This document shows, piece after piece, positions 24,882-37,600 of a stretch of 64,000 nt of DNA (position 1 is the first letter of the stretch; the number at the start of each line of letters is the position of its first letter). The stretch is taken from contig NC_049916.1 in NCBI RefSeq assembly GCF_001411555.2, positions 24,074,558-24,138,557 of the forward strand. Reading direction: 5' to 3'. The translations under genes and the position numbers were made by a program. This stretch comes from Juglans regia (taxonomy: Eukaryota; Streptophyta; Magnoliopsida; Fagales; Juglandaceae). The notes below the pieces were generated by a model. It was given only the letters and a program-made list of their open reading frames with translations, did no database searches and had not been told where the DNA came from.

Positions 24882-25612
24882 ATGAGAAAACTAAGAATAT
24901 AGTTTGATAATTAAAATAAAATGATTAGGGTTTTCTAACCGTTGATCAACGTCATGATGCCTCGCTAGTATATACATGACCTATACATATATACATATAT
25001 ATATTTGTTTAATTTAAGAAATATTTTCTATGAAAATTAAATTTATTGTTCTAGTACTACCTTAGCTAATCTCATGGAGCTCTTTGTCTTCATGATAAGA
25101 TTGGTACGCAGTGGCATCATGTCATCTACAGCATGTCTACGAAGTCTGAAACAAGATTAGTAATATTATGTACAAATTTTAAATAGATAAATTAGATTCA
25201 TACAAGTTATTTATAAAAATGTAAGTTCTACTAATAAATAGTAATTTTTTAGGTGGGGTCTATTTTTTTACAAGTATTTATATGAGACTTGTCTATTTGA
25301 CACATGTATAAATCATTTCTTCCTAAAAAATGGAAACCACATATATAATTAAATTGTCTTCATTAATTTATTACTATCTTTTATTTTAAGTGCAAATCAA
25401 GTAAGAACTGAATTTCTTTTTGGTACATTTAATTAATTTAGATGTTATCATTTGCACCTTGACTAAAAGTTGGGACTAGTAGATTTGGGAAATGGCACTA
25501 ACTAGAGATCATGATCAGGTCGTGTTTTACATGATAGTGTGAACAAACACCTCGCACCATCTCCTCCATAATAGTAGTTCTATTCAACTCATTATCTTAA
25601 TCTCCTGTCCTG

Positions 25613-25620
25613 TATATAAA
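25613..25620 (+). promoter_or_regulatory. Probable TATA box of the amino acid permease gene
   Basis: TATATAAA about 100 bases before the permease start, followed by CCCCACTCTC and a CT-rich leader (25671-25690), the usual plant arrangement of TATA, start site and pyrimidine-rich 5' UTR. Positional inference only. Confidence 0.55.
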
Positions 25621-25713
25621 ACCCCACTCTCAATGCATATTGTCTCAAGTATCCTTGATCGTCTTCATCCTCTCTCTCTCTCTCTCTCATCGTTTTTCCA
25701 CCATTTCAGAACC

Positions 25714-28700
25714 ATGTTGCCAAGGAGTCGTACACTTCCATCCAGAATCCACCATGGCGCCGTAAGATCTGCAAACTAATCCGCACCATCTGGTATTTCA
25801 GATAATTGGTTCTCTTCTTATTCCTATAATGTCCAACATGTCTCTGTGATGATCAGGTGGAAGAGAGGCATGACATCAGGCATTACTTGCAAGTGGAAGT
25901 CCAACCTAAAGCCCCGGGTGAGACTGAAGCCATAAACCCTCAGTCCAACTATTCCAAGTGCTTCGATGATGACGGCCGCTTGAAGAGAACAGGTACACGT
26001 TACTTACATAATTTGGCATTACTTCACTTGGTGTGTAATGATATGTCAATAAACAAATAATTTGCAACTAGATTTATTTATTTATTTTTATTTTGAAATA
26101 CTGCTTTTTACAATTAAAAAACTAAATTATCGAGATTAACAATTAATCACACCCTACAATCCGTTCAGTTAAAATGTAATGATCATAATTAAATTGCATC
26201 ACATATTTTATTTGAGAAATGCTACTATGCTGCTCAATCGCTCACTTTGTTCTATTGACGTGGCAACACCACCATGTGATGCCAATTAAAAAATTAAAAC
26301 TATAAAAATAAAAGGAGTAGAGGAAACTTAGAGTTTCAATCTTTCTATTTTTGTGTTTTCAGACACCATTTTATTTTGAATATAATTTTTTTTATTTTCT
26401 TAATAAGTCATATGACATTATATGGCGATGTCACATCAATGAGGTAAAGTGAGCAGTTACTTATAAAAAAGAAAGGGCAAAGTGAGCGGTATAACTAACA
26501 TAGTAGCAATACTTGTCTTATTTCTCATTAATCTCACTTGTCAGGTTCAATGTATATAAAAACAAACAATAGTAATTCATGATGCAAAACCTAATCCCCT
26601 CTTATCATCATGTAAAAGAAACTGAAGATCATAGAAATGTTTATTTTTTAAAGAACTTTATAAAAGTAAAATTATAAATTGATATAGTATGTCAAATTGT
26701 AAACTTAATTTATTGTAGAATATATCTGACATCTCATATTGAGTTACATTAATTTGTAAACGGGCACTGCTACATGCACCGAAAGAGTGTATTGACCGTG
26801 CATTTCTTTTTTTTTTGAAGTATTTTTCCAATACTTCAAAAAAAATGAAATGCACTATGGTACACTCTTTCAGTCTGTTTAACATATTACTTTGTAAATT
26901 TATTTTTATAAAATTGCATATGTAATACTTCTTTAAAAAAAATAAAAATCGATTAGGAGAGACTGCTTATAATTAATTACATGTATGGTGGAGCAGGGAC
27001 TTTTTGGACTGCAACTGCGCACATCATTACCGCGGTTATCGGGTCCGGAGTCCTGTCATTAGCATGGGCCATAGGGCAGCTTGGTTGGGTTGCAGGCCCT
27101 GTCATCATGATCCTCTTTGCCCTTGTCAACGTCTATACATCGGCCCTTCTAGCACAGTGCTACAGGTCCGGCGACCCAGTTACCGGACAGAGAAATTACA
27201 CCTATATGGAAGCTGTCAAGGCTAACTTGGGTGAGTGATCATGGTTTCTTTCGTTTTCAAGACAGGATAGTCTTTATGTTTATGATTCTAAAAGTCATAT
27301 CCAAATGTTATTGCAGGAGGAAAAAAGGTCATGTTATGTGGGTTGATTCAGTACATTAATCTGTTTGGAATTGCCATAGGGTATACAATTGCAGCATCGG
27401 TCAGCATGATGTGAGTTTCCCAAGCTGCATATTCATGATTCTGTCTCTTTTTGCATCTTAATTTCCAAAGAATATTCACTCCTATATATATTCGTGTTGA
27501 GATCACTTCAGGGCAATAAAGAGGTCGAACTGTTTCCATAAGAGTGGTGGGAAAGATCCGTGTCACATGTCAAGCAATGGATACATGATAACATTTGGAA
27601 TCATAGAGGTGATATTCTCTCAGATTCCGGACTTTGATCAAGTTTGGTGGCTCTCTATAGTCGCAGCAATCATGTCATTCACATACTCCAGTGTTGGTCT
27701 TGGTCTTGGCGTAGCCAAAGTTGCAGGTACAGACAAATAAATTCTTTAGAACTAAATTAAACTGGTTCTTGCATAACACCAAACCAGCAACTAATATCAA
27801 TATCTATGGAACACCACTATTTTTTAAAAAAATTGGCAGAAAATGGGACACTCAAAGGAAGCCTATTGGGTATTAGTATAGGGACAGTAACACGTGCTGG
27901 AACAGTCACTGAAACGCAGAAGATGTGGAGGAGTATGCAAGCTCTTGGAGCTATTGCCTTTGCATATTCTTTTTCCATCATCCTCATTGAAATCCAGGTA
28001 CTTCCCAAAAATTTGATCATATATCTTGTGAATCCCAGGGTCAACTTTCTGTTTCAACATATCGAACAATTTGCATAAATTGCTTGCCTGCGCAGGACAC
28101 AATAAGAACTCCTCCAGCAGAACACAAGACCATGAAGAAGGCTACTTTATTAAGCGTCGCTGTAACTACAGTGTTCTACTTACTCTGTGGAGCCATGGGA
28201 TATGCAGCCTTTGGTGATGAGGCCCCCGGAAATCTTTTAACCGGCTTCGGATTCTACAACCCCTACTGGCTTCTGGACATTGCCAATGTAGCCATTGTTG
28301 TCCATCTGGTTGGTGCATATCAGGTATAACCCAAGCTGCAATTAGAATTTACAAATTGTTGTACACCTTTGGCTTGGGTGAGACATCTCAAAAGCAAAAT
28401 ATTCGTGTAAATTGCAGGTCTTTTGCCAGCCTTTGTTTGCATTTATAGAAAAATGGAGTGCGAAGAAGTGGTCCAAGAGTGATTTTGTAACAGCAGAATA
28501 TGACATACCGATCCCCTTCATTGGTCTGTATCAGCTCAACTTCTTCCGCCTTATATGGAGGACAATCTTTGTTATTACGACAACCCTCATATCCATGCTC
28601 ATGCCTTTCTTCAACGATGTTGTTGGAATACTTGGAGCCTTTGGATTCTGGCCATTGACAGTTTTCTTTCCTATTGAGATGTACATTTCTCAAAAGAAAA

Positions 28701-28843
28701 TTGCCCGCTGGTCAAGCAGGTGGATTGGGCTTCAGACGCTGAGTATGACATGTCTAGCCATTTCTGTAGCCGCTGCAGTCGGCTCCTTCGCTGGAGTTGC
28801 TCTGGATCTCAAGACTTACAAGCCATTCAGAACTAGTTATTAA
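25714..28843 (+). CDS. Amino acid permease (AAP family, AAAP superfamily)
   Basis: Eight exons join in phase: 25714-25761, 25857-25992, 26997-27230, 27317-27410, 27512-27726, 27840-27997, 28096-28323 and 28418-28843, giving 512 residues. The protein is a plasma-membrane H+/amino-acid symporter. A hydrophilic N-terminus (about 1-62, beginning MLPRSRTLPSRIHHG and ending CFDDDGRLKRTGT) precedes the conserved first membrane helix TAHIITAVIGSGVLSLAWA. Later landmarks are NYTYMEAVKANLGG, the loop with CFHKSG, SSVGLGLGVAKVAENG, TPPAEHKTMKKA, the helix with LCGAMGYAAFGD, and GFWPLTVFFPIEMYI near the end, with about ten or eleven helices in all. The first exon of 16 codons is supported by its match to longer AAPs. 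Intron 2 (1004 bases) carries a MITE and a hairpin. There are no lesions. The substrate and the AAP number cannot be read from sequence. Confidence 0.93.
26206..26521. mobile_element. MITE in intron 2 of the amino acid permease gene
   Basis: The left arm TGCTACTATGCTGCTCAATC, then GCTCACTTTG, and the reverse complement of the right arm TTGCTACTATGTTAGTTATA, then CCGCTCACTTTG, are imperfect inverted repeats about 35 bases long. A second pair (TGACGTGGC..CATGTGATGCC against GGCGATGTCACATCA) is nested inside. The core is non-coding and AT-rich. The exact ends are not fixed. Confidence 0.6.
26781..26871. repeat. Long hairpin in intron 2 of the amino acid permease gene
   Basis: The arms GAAAGAGTGT...TGCATTTC...TTTGAAGTATT (26781-26825) and their inverse AATACTTC...GAAATGCA...ACACTCTTTC (26830-26871) pair almost completely over about 42 bases, with a loop of only a few bases. 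A small foldback transposon is the simplest reading; a small-RNA-producing hairpin is possible. Confidence 0.65.
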
Positions 28844-31142
28844 GAAATATTCATAGTTACTTGGATTAGATTTGGGGGTTCTAGTAAGGAATAAACCCAA
28901 ACTAGCTTGAAACCCCCCCACTATACAATTATTGTACAATTCCTGGTAAAAGTCTGCTTTATGCTGTGTCACCAGACCAGGGTGCTTGGATACAGATCTC
29001 GATTCAAAGCAACCTGGACTTGAGTTATGAAGTTTCAAGGTCATGTTCATCTTTAATAATCAAGTCTTTGATATATTTTTTTTCCTTCTATATGGCCAAA
29101 TTACATATATTTTATTTTTCTCCAAGGCTACGTCCACGCAGACATGAAAGATTAACCTTGATGGCTTTTGCATGCCTTTGATACCCCGGCATTTGGATCA
29201 ATAAACCTGCAAACGTACTGTACATTTTGGTGGCACTAACCAAATTGCAGAAATTATCTGACAAAAGCTATATCACTAAACATCCATTAAAATATATTTA
29301 CATATTTAAGAACAAATTAATACAATGGCTAACGGATATTAGGGGGCTTGGCATCTTGATTCTTGAACAGAGAGGTACCAATAGCATGTTCTCCTGTCAT
29401 GCCCCTAATTCTGCACTTATGCTGCTTGTTCTCAAACCAAACTACTGCTCAAGTATCATTCTCTCTTTGATATTGCTATCGTTTCTTAGGATTCCTTAAA
29501 GTTTTTGACCAATTTTAGAATTTAAAGTTAGAGACATAGACACCCGAATACAACTAAAATTCATTAGAAAGAATATAAAGTAATCACTAAAAGGATATGC
29601 ACTCTAAACAAGGAAAATCCTGAACACAACGAGCCAAAAGTGACAAAAAGCTCTTAAGATATTTTCTAGTTCCAGATCCAAAACACCACCCTCCCTCCCT
29701 GTGCTGAACTGGGTAGCTTGAAATTTTGAACTGTGCCTTCAGACATGCTAAAGAAGCTTAGTGTTTTGCATTTTGGGGTTTGGGCTAGGCCTATCCTTGC
29801 TACAAGGCACGGCCATCTGATCCACCTATGGAACTGCAGCTTCGGGCTCATTGGGGTTAGGCAACTGTAGTTTGTCATGTAGCTGAGTCACATTGTAAGG
29901 CCCACCCCACCTAGCACGTTCAGCGGACTCTGGCTCGCAATACTGCTACAAGCACTAAAGGGCAGCCGGCAGCACTAAATTATTCAATAAATAGTATAAA
30001 ATTCATTTTACATTTATATTTTTCTCTCATCTGATGCTCTATAAAGTTTGAATAATAACTTTAGATAGAAATTTTCCCCATCATGTTTAACTCTACGTTA
30101 CTTACTCTTCTGCATAAAGATCATTGCAGGTAGCAGGTAGCAGTAAGGCCTGCCTCTCTGTGCTATAGTTGACTTGGGTGTGTCATCATCGTAATGGTAA
30201 ATGGTGTCTGTAGATGTGCTTTTCTTTTCCCCCGAGAAGTGAAAGAAGAGACTGATTTTGGAATTTATCACAAAAGTGGTGAAAAAAGAATGTTATATCA
30301 TTGAATTGTTACACCCAAGACATTATTATTATCAGCTCCGAGTACTACAGGAAAGACTTACAGAGATACCTACAATTTCAAAGAGGACAGTAACATCACG
30401 ACAGCATCTCTGATAGGCATGATGTTATGCATAAGAATCTTAGAGCCGAAACATGATTAAATTGTAAGGTCGTCCATGATATTGAATATTTAATCTCTGT
30501 TCCTGCACTTTCTTTCGCCCTTATGGTTTATGATATTTAACACAGTTCATATACTTTATCGTGCTGTTTGCTACCCTGAAATTAGAAGTAAACAACATTC
30601 ACCAGAACTTTGTTTGTGCATGTTTCTGAGAACCCTTTCTATTCATCTTTGCAAGGACTTAAAAACACTTTCTTTTTATTCGTAAACGACTCAAAAACTT
30701 CACTGCAAAGGCTAGTTTTCTAAAATAATACCCATTTAGCTTTGATAACGTTTCTCTTTCTCTTACATATCAATTGTTTATTTTTTGCATTTTATCTTAG
30801 CCTAAACATCTTTTCACATCACAATCGTGGCTTTGAAAAGGAATCCTACCGAAAGAGGCCGAACAACATTCAAATGCCACATTGATTATTTTGCTTTTTC
30901 TACCTTTCATGATGAAAAGGATCACATCAAAAGGTCCTTCCTCATTAAATTATAACAAGGGGGCCGGACATAATTATCATTACAAATTAAAAGATTAGGT
31001 ATTTAGGTCACATTAGTGCTAATTATCTAGAAAATGTGAAAAGTAACAAGAAAAGTTCTTCATGTGGTTGGTGTCATTAAATAAAAGCAAGATGCCATGC
31101 ATGTACATTACATGGTTTTAGCTATATTCTGATCACATCGAT
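28844..31142. other. Intergenic region between permease and ADF5-like gene
   Basis: It contains the permease 3' flank on the left and the 3' flank of the convergent ADF gene on the right. I see no gene, tRNA or repeat that can be supported; open frames here lack recognisable motifs. Confidence 0.6.
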
Positions 31143-32113
31143 CTATTTGGCCCTGTCCTTGATGACATCTATCCCCATCTCGGTTGGGTCGGTTGCTTGC
31201 AGTTCATAGTGGATGCCTTCCAGCACTCTCCTCAACCCAGCTTTGGATGTTGCATACAGAATTTTTGCCCTTATTCTTGATGCTGTTGGGGACCTAAAAA
31301 AAACCCAAAATTGACACTTTTCATTAACAATATGGTCTAATGTTAACCCTTTCATTAAAACTTAGCGTTTGTAAGCTTATATACCAGATTCTAATGCAAA
31401 ATAAATAAACCCAAAATGAGCAAAAAGTGGGGGAGGTGGTTTTGGGTTGTCAATCTAGCCCTTAGGCTTCTTCCAAGGTTTTCCGTTGGTTCTACTTGAA
31501 CTATATTTAGCTAATTGAGATGACATAAATCTATTTTCAGAAAACAATGATCAGTAGGAGCTGCGCATGCTATCACAATTGATCTGTGCTCAACACTGTA
31601 AAGTTCCTGGGATACCATTAATTATCATATTAATCTCGTATTTAAGTACAATATAACTAAAATCACACCTAGTATGATCTAGAGCATAGTATATAGAATG
31701 AGAAAATAAGGTGACAGACCATGCTATGAAGAAGATCTTGCTCTTCCGGCAATTATCAACGGTGACAAAGTCGAAATCAAACACTGCGTATCGACAATCA
31801 TCCTCCGGCAATGATGCGGTGAGCTCATCGTAGCCTTCGCCTGGCCCACCGACCTTATCGACGGTGACCAGCCTCGATCCCTCATCGATCTTGAACACTA
31901 TGTACCTATACACCTTCTTCCATTTCATCTCCATGAAAGAGTTCTTGCACTCCTCAGCCACCCACATTCCAGTCGTGGCCTGCCATTATCATACACCCAG
32001 TACCACAAAAATCAGCTGTAAAAACGTACGAATTCCCAAGTGGGGAAGAAAATGAAAAGAGAACAAACAGCATACAACTGAATAAAATATACCATCTTGA
32101 ATGCCATTGCCAT
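31143..32113 (-). CDS. ADF5: Actin-depolymerizing factor, ADF5-like
   Basis: Three exons on the minus strand (32113-32093, 31979-31720, 31293-31143) join in phase to give 143 residues. The product is a cofilin/ADF-homology protein that binds actin filaments in the cytoplasm. The start MAMAFKMATTGMWV is the extended N-terminus characteristic of plant ADF5-type members. The ADF domain follows: VYRYIVFKIDE, SLPEDDCRYAVFDFDFVTVD, CRKSKIFFIAWSP, the actin-binding helix ASRIRAKILYATSK, and the ending LQATDPTEMGIDVIKDRAK. The first exon of 7 codons is short but conserved in family structure. ADF5 subclass members are reported to bundle rather than sever filaments; that this one does is inference. 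A TATA box lies 55 bases upstream and a solo LTR about 230 bases upstream. There are no lesions. Confidence 0.93.
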
Positions 32114-32168
32114 GGTGACTATGAGTAAAAGTTGTCTCTGATGTTGAGGGTGTGGCACTCGGTCGGTC

Positions 32169-32178
32169 TTATATAAAG
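32169..32178 (-). promoter_or_regulatory. Probable TATA box of the ADF5-like gene
   Basis: On the minus strand CTTTATATAAGACC lies about 55 bases before the ATG at 32113, with no other candidate nearby. This implies a short 5' UTR. Confidence 0.55.
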
Positions 32179-32345
32179 ATTTGAGTCATTGGAATGACAT
32201 CAATATTCATATATATTACAACTTTGACCATATGCTAGGTCGATTCAACGATGTATATAGCTGATGAGGGCAATGACAAAGTTGCCCTGGATTGTGTGCA
32301 TAATTTGGGCTGTCCTTGGAGTATGCAGTGGATTTACCAAAGTCG

Positions 32346-32894
32346 TGTTGTGATAACGATGACAAAAAAGATGACAAAAAAGAAAGTAGAAATAATCAAG
32401 CAATCAATCACACGATACAAATTTACATAGTTCGACAATTGGTTTACATCTATGGAGCTACATAAGATTTTATTAATTTGAAGAATCGCAAGGTATAATG
32501 TTTGGGACGAATTACTGTGCTCAACATACGATCACAATATTAAAAATACATATTTATAGGATTACAAGGCAGAAATCCTAATTTTTCATATTTTGCGATA
32601 TTCGCTCGAGTGGCATTGAGCGAACTATCTGTCTGGCCTTTTGCTCGAGCCACCTGTCAAGCACCTTACAAGTGAACTCTCTTTCTGAACTCTGCTTGAG
32701 CCATCTATCGAGCTATTAACGAGCGAACTCTCTGTAACGTTTTCACTCAAGCTATTTGTCGAGCGAATAATGTGTGAACTCTCTGTAATATCTCTACTCG
32801 AGCCATCTGTCGAGCGAGCAACAAGCGAATTACTCTCTGTAACGTCTCCGCTCGAGCCATCTAGCGACTAAGCCAGGCTCTACAAAACCCAACA
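32346..32894 (-). mobile_element. Solo copia-type LTR upstream of the ADF5-like gene
   Basis: The 549-base segment is bounded by TG...CA (TGTTGTGATAACG on the left, ACAAAACCCAACA on the right). Its left part (AGTAGAAATAATC, TTCGACAATTGG, TATGGAGCTAC, ATTTTATTAAT) resembles the left part of the copia LTRs at 13461 and 15403. The flanking pentamers AGTCG (32341-32345) and AGTGG (32895-32899) differ by one base, fitting an aged target duplication. No internal retroelement sequence adjoins either side, so this is a solo LTR left by recombination. Confidence 0.6.
32603..32868. repeat. Tandem repeat, about 51-base unit, inside the solo LTR
   Basis: GCTCGAG or a close variant recurs near 32603, 32643, 32694, 32745, 32796 and 32850. 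Each is followed by CCATCTGTCGAGCGA-like sequence and then GCGAACTCTCTGTAACG. The spacing is 40, 51, 51, 51 and 54 bases, giving about five imperfect units. Confidence 0.8.
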
Positions 32895-32899
32895 AGTGG

Positions 32900-34692
32900 C
32901 ATATGGCAAACTGAATTGGCTTAATATACCTACGAGGCCCAACCTGTGAGGTGCCAACTAGTCCAATGGTAAATAAGCTTATTACAACGCAGCAGAAAAC
33001 AGCTAGCGTGTCAAAGAAAGTGATGGTACATAGAAAAGTAAAAACAAAAAGAGCAATGGTGCACTGCAAGAAAAGCAAAGGGCTGCATCATTCATTCATT
33101 CACCTTCCCAACCACAAAATACCCTTTTTTTGACTTGCATACAAGCTAGCTAATTAAAAATGACAACATGTACAAGCATAAGCAGTGTAAATTAAATTGA
33201 CGCGATTCATGCGATGGTCCCATCTTGGATCACACTCCCGCAGCTCCACGACTCTTCATCTCTATCTGTGTTCCTCAAAAGTCTTTTAAGTTGCGTAAAA
33301 CAGCTAGCAAAAGAGAAGAGAATGGGAGACTGAACACTGCAGAAGCATGAAAAAGATCAAAAAGAAGGAAAAGTTTCTCGGTAAAAACGAGTCAATATAT
33401 GTACCCACCAGTCCATTTGAGTTCTTTTGCCATCTTGTTTTATCACTTTCTTTCTAATATACACAAAAGAATCTTTAGCAGATATAACTTTCTAGATTTC
33501 ATACTCCTAAAGGTTGAGCTTTCCCACCAAATTGTCTAAGAAACTGTAGTGCATAGGGGCAGCATCCCGACACTTAATATCATAAAAATAATTAGTAGTA
33601 GATACCTAACCGTGCATTGTTGAAAGATAAGCATGAGTACGTGGTTGGATATAAACGTGAGAGAGAGAGAGAGAGAGAAATAACACTAAAATCCAGCAAA
33701 ATAGCAAGCAACGAAATGTAATCAGGTGCATGGGGAGTATTGTCCCTCGTGTGGGTGGCCCGCCCCTTGACAAAATACGCAGTACTTGAGAGTCATAACC
33801 TGTTGGCATGGCTTAGTTGCTTGCTAAAGTCTGAGTCTAGAATCTGCAAAAACAAAAGTGGTGGCTAGAAATTGTTGTCGGTGGATGATATATATTCTGT
33901 TCTTGGATCAATACCAAGAACTCCTGTCTGTCGGTAGCTCCTAGCTTCTTTGATCTTTCTGATGGAAGTAGTCTATTTGGCGGTGCAGATTGACCGGCAT
34001 AATCGATCTCATAAAGTTAATCCAAAAGATGCATTTCTCAGTACCACTGGGATAATAATAACTTTAATGTGCAGCATTACCATCTTGTTTCTTTGAGTGC
34101 GGTCAAAATTGAATTTCAAAAGCTCAACTTTTTTTTTTTTTTTTGTAATTTAAGTAATGATACACTTACAATTATCATGTAATATTGTAATCAATTAATA
34201 CACTTGTGCAATTTTATTAAAAATAATTTTAAATTTTACATAATTTCTCTATAGTTGAAAGAGTTTTTGTGAAAATAGTTGTGTAAAAATTGTAAATTTA
34301 TTATTTTCCATACATCTAGCTGAGCTGACGAACACATAATAAAATATTATATTATAATCGCTTGCTTTCATATGAGGTTATTTATAAATTTCACGTAAGT
34401 TTTTTATTCGTACATAATATCAAACTAGTAAATACAAATAAGAATCCAAACTAGAAAAGAGAGACATCTCACAGCCCTAAAATCTGGTTAAAATGAGAAA
34501 GCCCAGCTTGAAAAATGCACGCATCCATGGATTCTCTGTTCAAGTAGCCAGAAAATCTTCCTCTTTATTGAAGAAATCTCAAGATTTGTACAAGAACAAC
34601 ACTCACGGGTATGCAAAATTGCCGGCTGGCAAGTTTAAGGAACAAATGATTTATCAACAACGAAACGTTATTTTTTGAGTTGCAAGGATTAT
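32900..34692. other. Intergenic region between the solo LTR and the choline-transporter-like gene
   Basis: AT-rich DNA with a GA tract near 33660-33680 and a poly-T run near 34129-34144. No gene is supported. A hydrophobic minus-strand frame at 32830-33078 overlaps the LTR end and matches nothing I recognise. The right end is the 3' flank of the choline-transporter-like gene. Confidence 0.55.
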
Positions 34693-37600
34693 TTATACAA
34701 CCTGAGTTGTGGAGGCAACAGATGGTCTATGGTTTCTACTAATGGGCAGGTGAAAATAAACCTCATGAACCTCCTGTTTATAAACCTCTCCTCTGTCTCT
34801 GTCTATGGCATAACAAACATACACCGTATCTATCACGTTGTCCAGCACATGAATGAAGAGACCCAGCACCACAATCAGCAGGACCCATGCCAGGGCAGCC
34901 ACAACATATGAATCAGCTCCAAGATTGCTCACAGCCTTTAGTATAGCACAGGCCTGCTTATGCACATCCATTAACATCATACGTAAGAAACAGAAAGGAG
35001 AGCAGAAAAGTAAAAATGGTTTAAAAAAAAAATGAAAAAGTTCAGCAAGAGATGAAGATCAAATAATCAAAGGTAATTAATTATTGGTCCTGGTCTAATG
35101 ATGCCTTCTCAAATGATTAGTGTTCGAAGTTGGCAACTCAAACTAGCCTGCATTTTTTAGTAAGCCAGAGCCGGTGTTGCATCTCTGATGATATCCAATG
35201 TATACTGCTGTAAACCAACAGAACTCAGCAACCGCCCCCACCCCTATTCTTCCCTTTTCTTCAACTGTATTCTTCTTTCCAAACAAAGACTACATACAAG
35301 CTCCTAAAGCATTATAGTAGGGTACAACCACTACCAAACTCTCCTACTTTCATGTTTTTGGAGCCAGACACACACATATCAAAATAGAAGGTTACACTTG
35401 TAATGATTATTGTCATCTTGTTGCAATTGCTACATAAACAGGGTCACCTGGCTAGTAAAGACACAACATGTGCAGAATACGGATGGCTCCTCTCATCACC
35501 AACTCATGATAAAATTCACTTGGACTAGTAATGATGGAAAGTGAAATGATTTGAGAGTTGGTAGGGAAACGTACCACAATTGCATAAACAGCTGAGAGAA
35601 CAAAAACAATTCCAGCCAATAGTCGTGTGGAGATGGTCTCCACAAATACAGCTGAGAGAAGATTACGTTTCAGAAGCTCATATGTCATTCTTGCAGATGT
35701 GCAGTAAGCTTCACCAGTTATTGCCGCAAAGATCATGGTAAACTTGTTAAGAAAATCAATGACAGCCAGAAAAGCATTGACACAGCAACGTAGTATTAGG
35801 TTCACTATCCCTGGAGCGTTCTCTCGTCTTGCAGTATCAACAGTAGCACGCACCATACGCACGACACAAATAAGTAGACCAGATAAGCATATTGTGCCGG
35901 CGGAGGGGCCGAATGCATTTCTGCATACAATTAAAAAGCATGAGAAGAAAAGCATATCTCGATCACTGTTGACATTTCTCTGATTTGAAAAGCATTCATC
36001 TAGCTCTACTTTTTTTTTTTTTTTTGGTTCATCTTCTCCTTTTCCTTGGACTGGCAAGCCTGGAAGTGTGTTGAAAGGTTTGGCCATACAACGAGAGGGA
36101 AAGACTAAATGAGGAAAAGAATGAAAGACATGCAAAGTAATGGCTGTCTTTTAATATATACACAGATGTCAAAACAGATTTCAACATTAATATTATTAAT
36201 ACATACACAGATTGAGATTGACCGCATGATAAACAAAACAGAAATCAAACCGAGATTGAGATCATCAAAAGCACATGTAACGGCCAAGATATCAATGATG
36301 TAAAGTTCAATAGATACAATGAGATTTCAATGTTCAACATAAGGGACAAAGCTAGACATATACGCTGGGTGCAGCAATGTAAGTGGAGTTCATAGGGAAC
36401 TGACACTACCAAGTGGACCAACATCTAGGAACACATCACCAATAACATCGAAATTATATATAGTATGATGGAAGACCATAAGAAGAAGACATCAATTTTG
36501 TAATCCCGTAACACAATGGAATGCAGATATTTAATCTCCTTTTTCTCATCATATGCTATATACTGTGCTCGATACGCAAGCCTGCTAGAATCCCGATTGA
36601 AGGTTACAAATCAGAATTGAATGGATCACTAGATAGCACCACACACATGCCCACAAGTGCTGCTTCCAAAACATGGTAATCTTAAAACTTAAACTACAAA
36701 ACAAAGGAGGTTCTTGGACTACACAATAACAATTCCTAAAGCAATACAAACCTTGTCTCCAATGGAAAGCCTTTGCCAGAGGTAGGTGGACACTCTAGGC
36801 AGATCCTATAAGGGCAATTATAAGGGGTATGCATCTCACAAACAAAGGGCAAAAGTTAGAGTCTGAACCATTGATACCCCGTGGCAAAAAGTAACCAATC
36901 ATGAACAAAGCACACATTGTTATTATTTACGCCTTCCATGAAAAAAATGATCTCCGTAAGAAATTTGATCATAGCAGTTCTATGAATGTGTTATACCTTG
37001 ATTTCATTAAAAGTTCCAACAACTAATTCTCCAGGTACATTTCCCCTCAAATACAATTAAGTCCAATAGGTACACACAACACCCGCAAGTACACTTCGAA
37101 GCAAAGCCATCCCAGTACGTATATCATATGCATCCATTACTCTTCCAAAACCAACGAAACGCTATATATGAAAAAGCAATGACTGATACACCCAAAAGCA
37201 AAATATAGCAATGGAATTCACCTCAAAGAACTTCTTATACTACGCCGAGGAGTCCCATCCTCCTTGGAGAAATACCACTGCGCAATTGTCCCACTGATCA
37301 CATAAGCCTGAGCTTCCACCATTGCCGCCGCAGACCACAACATCGTAAGTATCGCCAGCGCATAGTACGCGGGCACCCAGCCATCTTGCTTCCACACGCA
37401 TGTATACTCCCCGTCGGTTTCCCTGGGCACAATCTTCCCGTTCTGCCTCGCAAACACTAAGAACACCACGATCGGCGCGTAGTAGACCACTAAGCCGAGT
37501 GTCAAACAGGGAAGCACTCCTAACAAGCCCAAATTCCTCAACAACGCGTCCGAGGCTACCCCAATTATGCTCACGGTAAGCTCGATTCGGTGCCAGTTGA

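Larger units (their letters stand above)
17123..25713. other. Intergenic region between PAD1 pseudogene and amino acid permease
   Basis: No gene is supported over 8.6 kb. Contents are a GC-richer PAD1 promoter relic (17123-17290), family A copy 3, a possible CACTA-like relic (18770-20220), an ATCAGG hexamer tract (about 20409-20437), a MITE (20965-21461), AT tracts (22440-22490, 24848-24878) and a GA-rich stretch on the plus strand (24180-24320) that creates long but compositionally biased open frames on both strands (23933-24402). I do not recognise those frames and do not call them genes. Confidence 0.55.

Noticed and set aside
34693..34980. Separate small gene starting MMLMDVHKQ
   Set aside because: The first residues are intron; from ACAILKAV onward it is the last exon of the choline-transporter-like gene.
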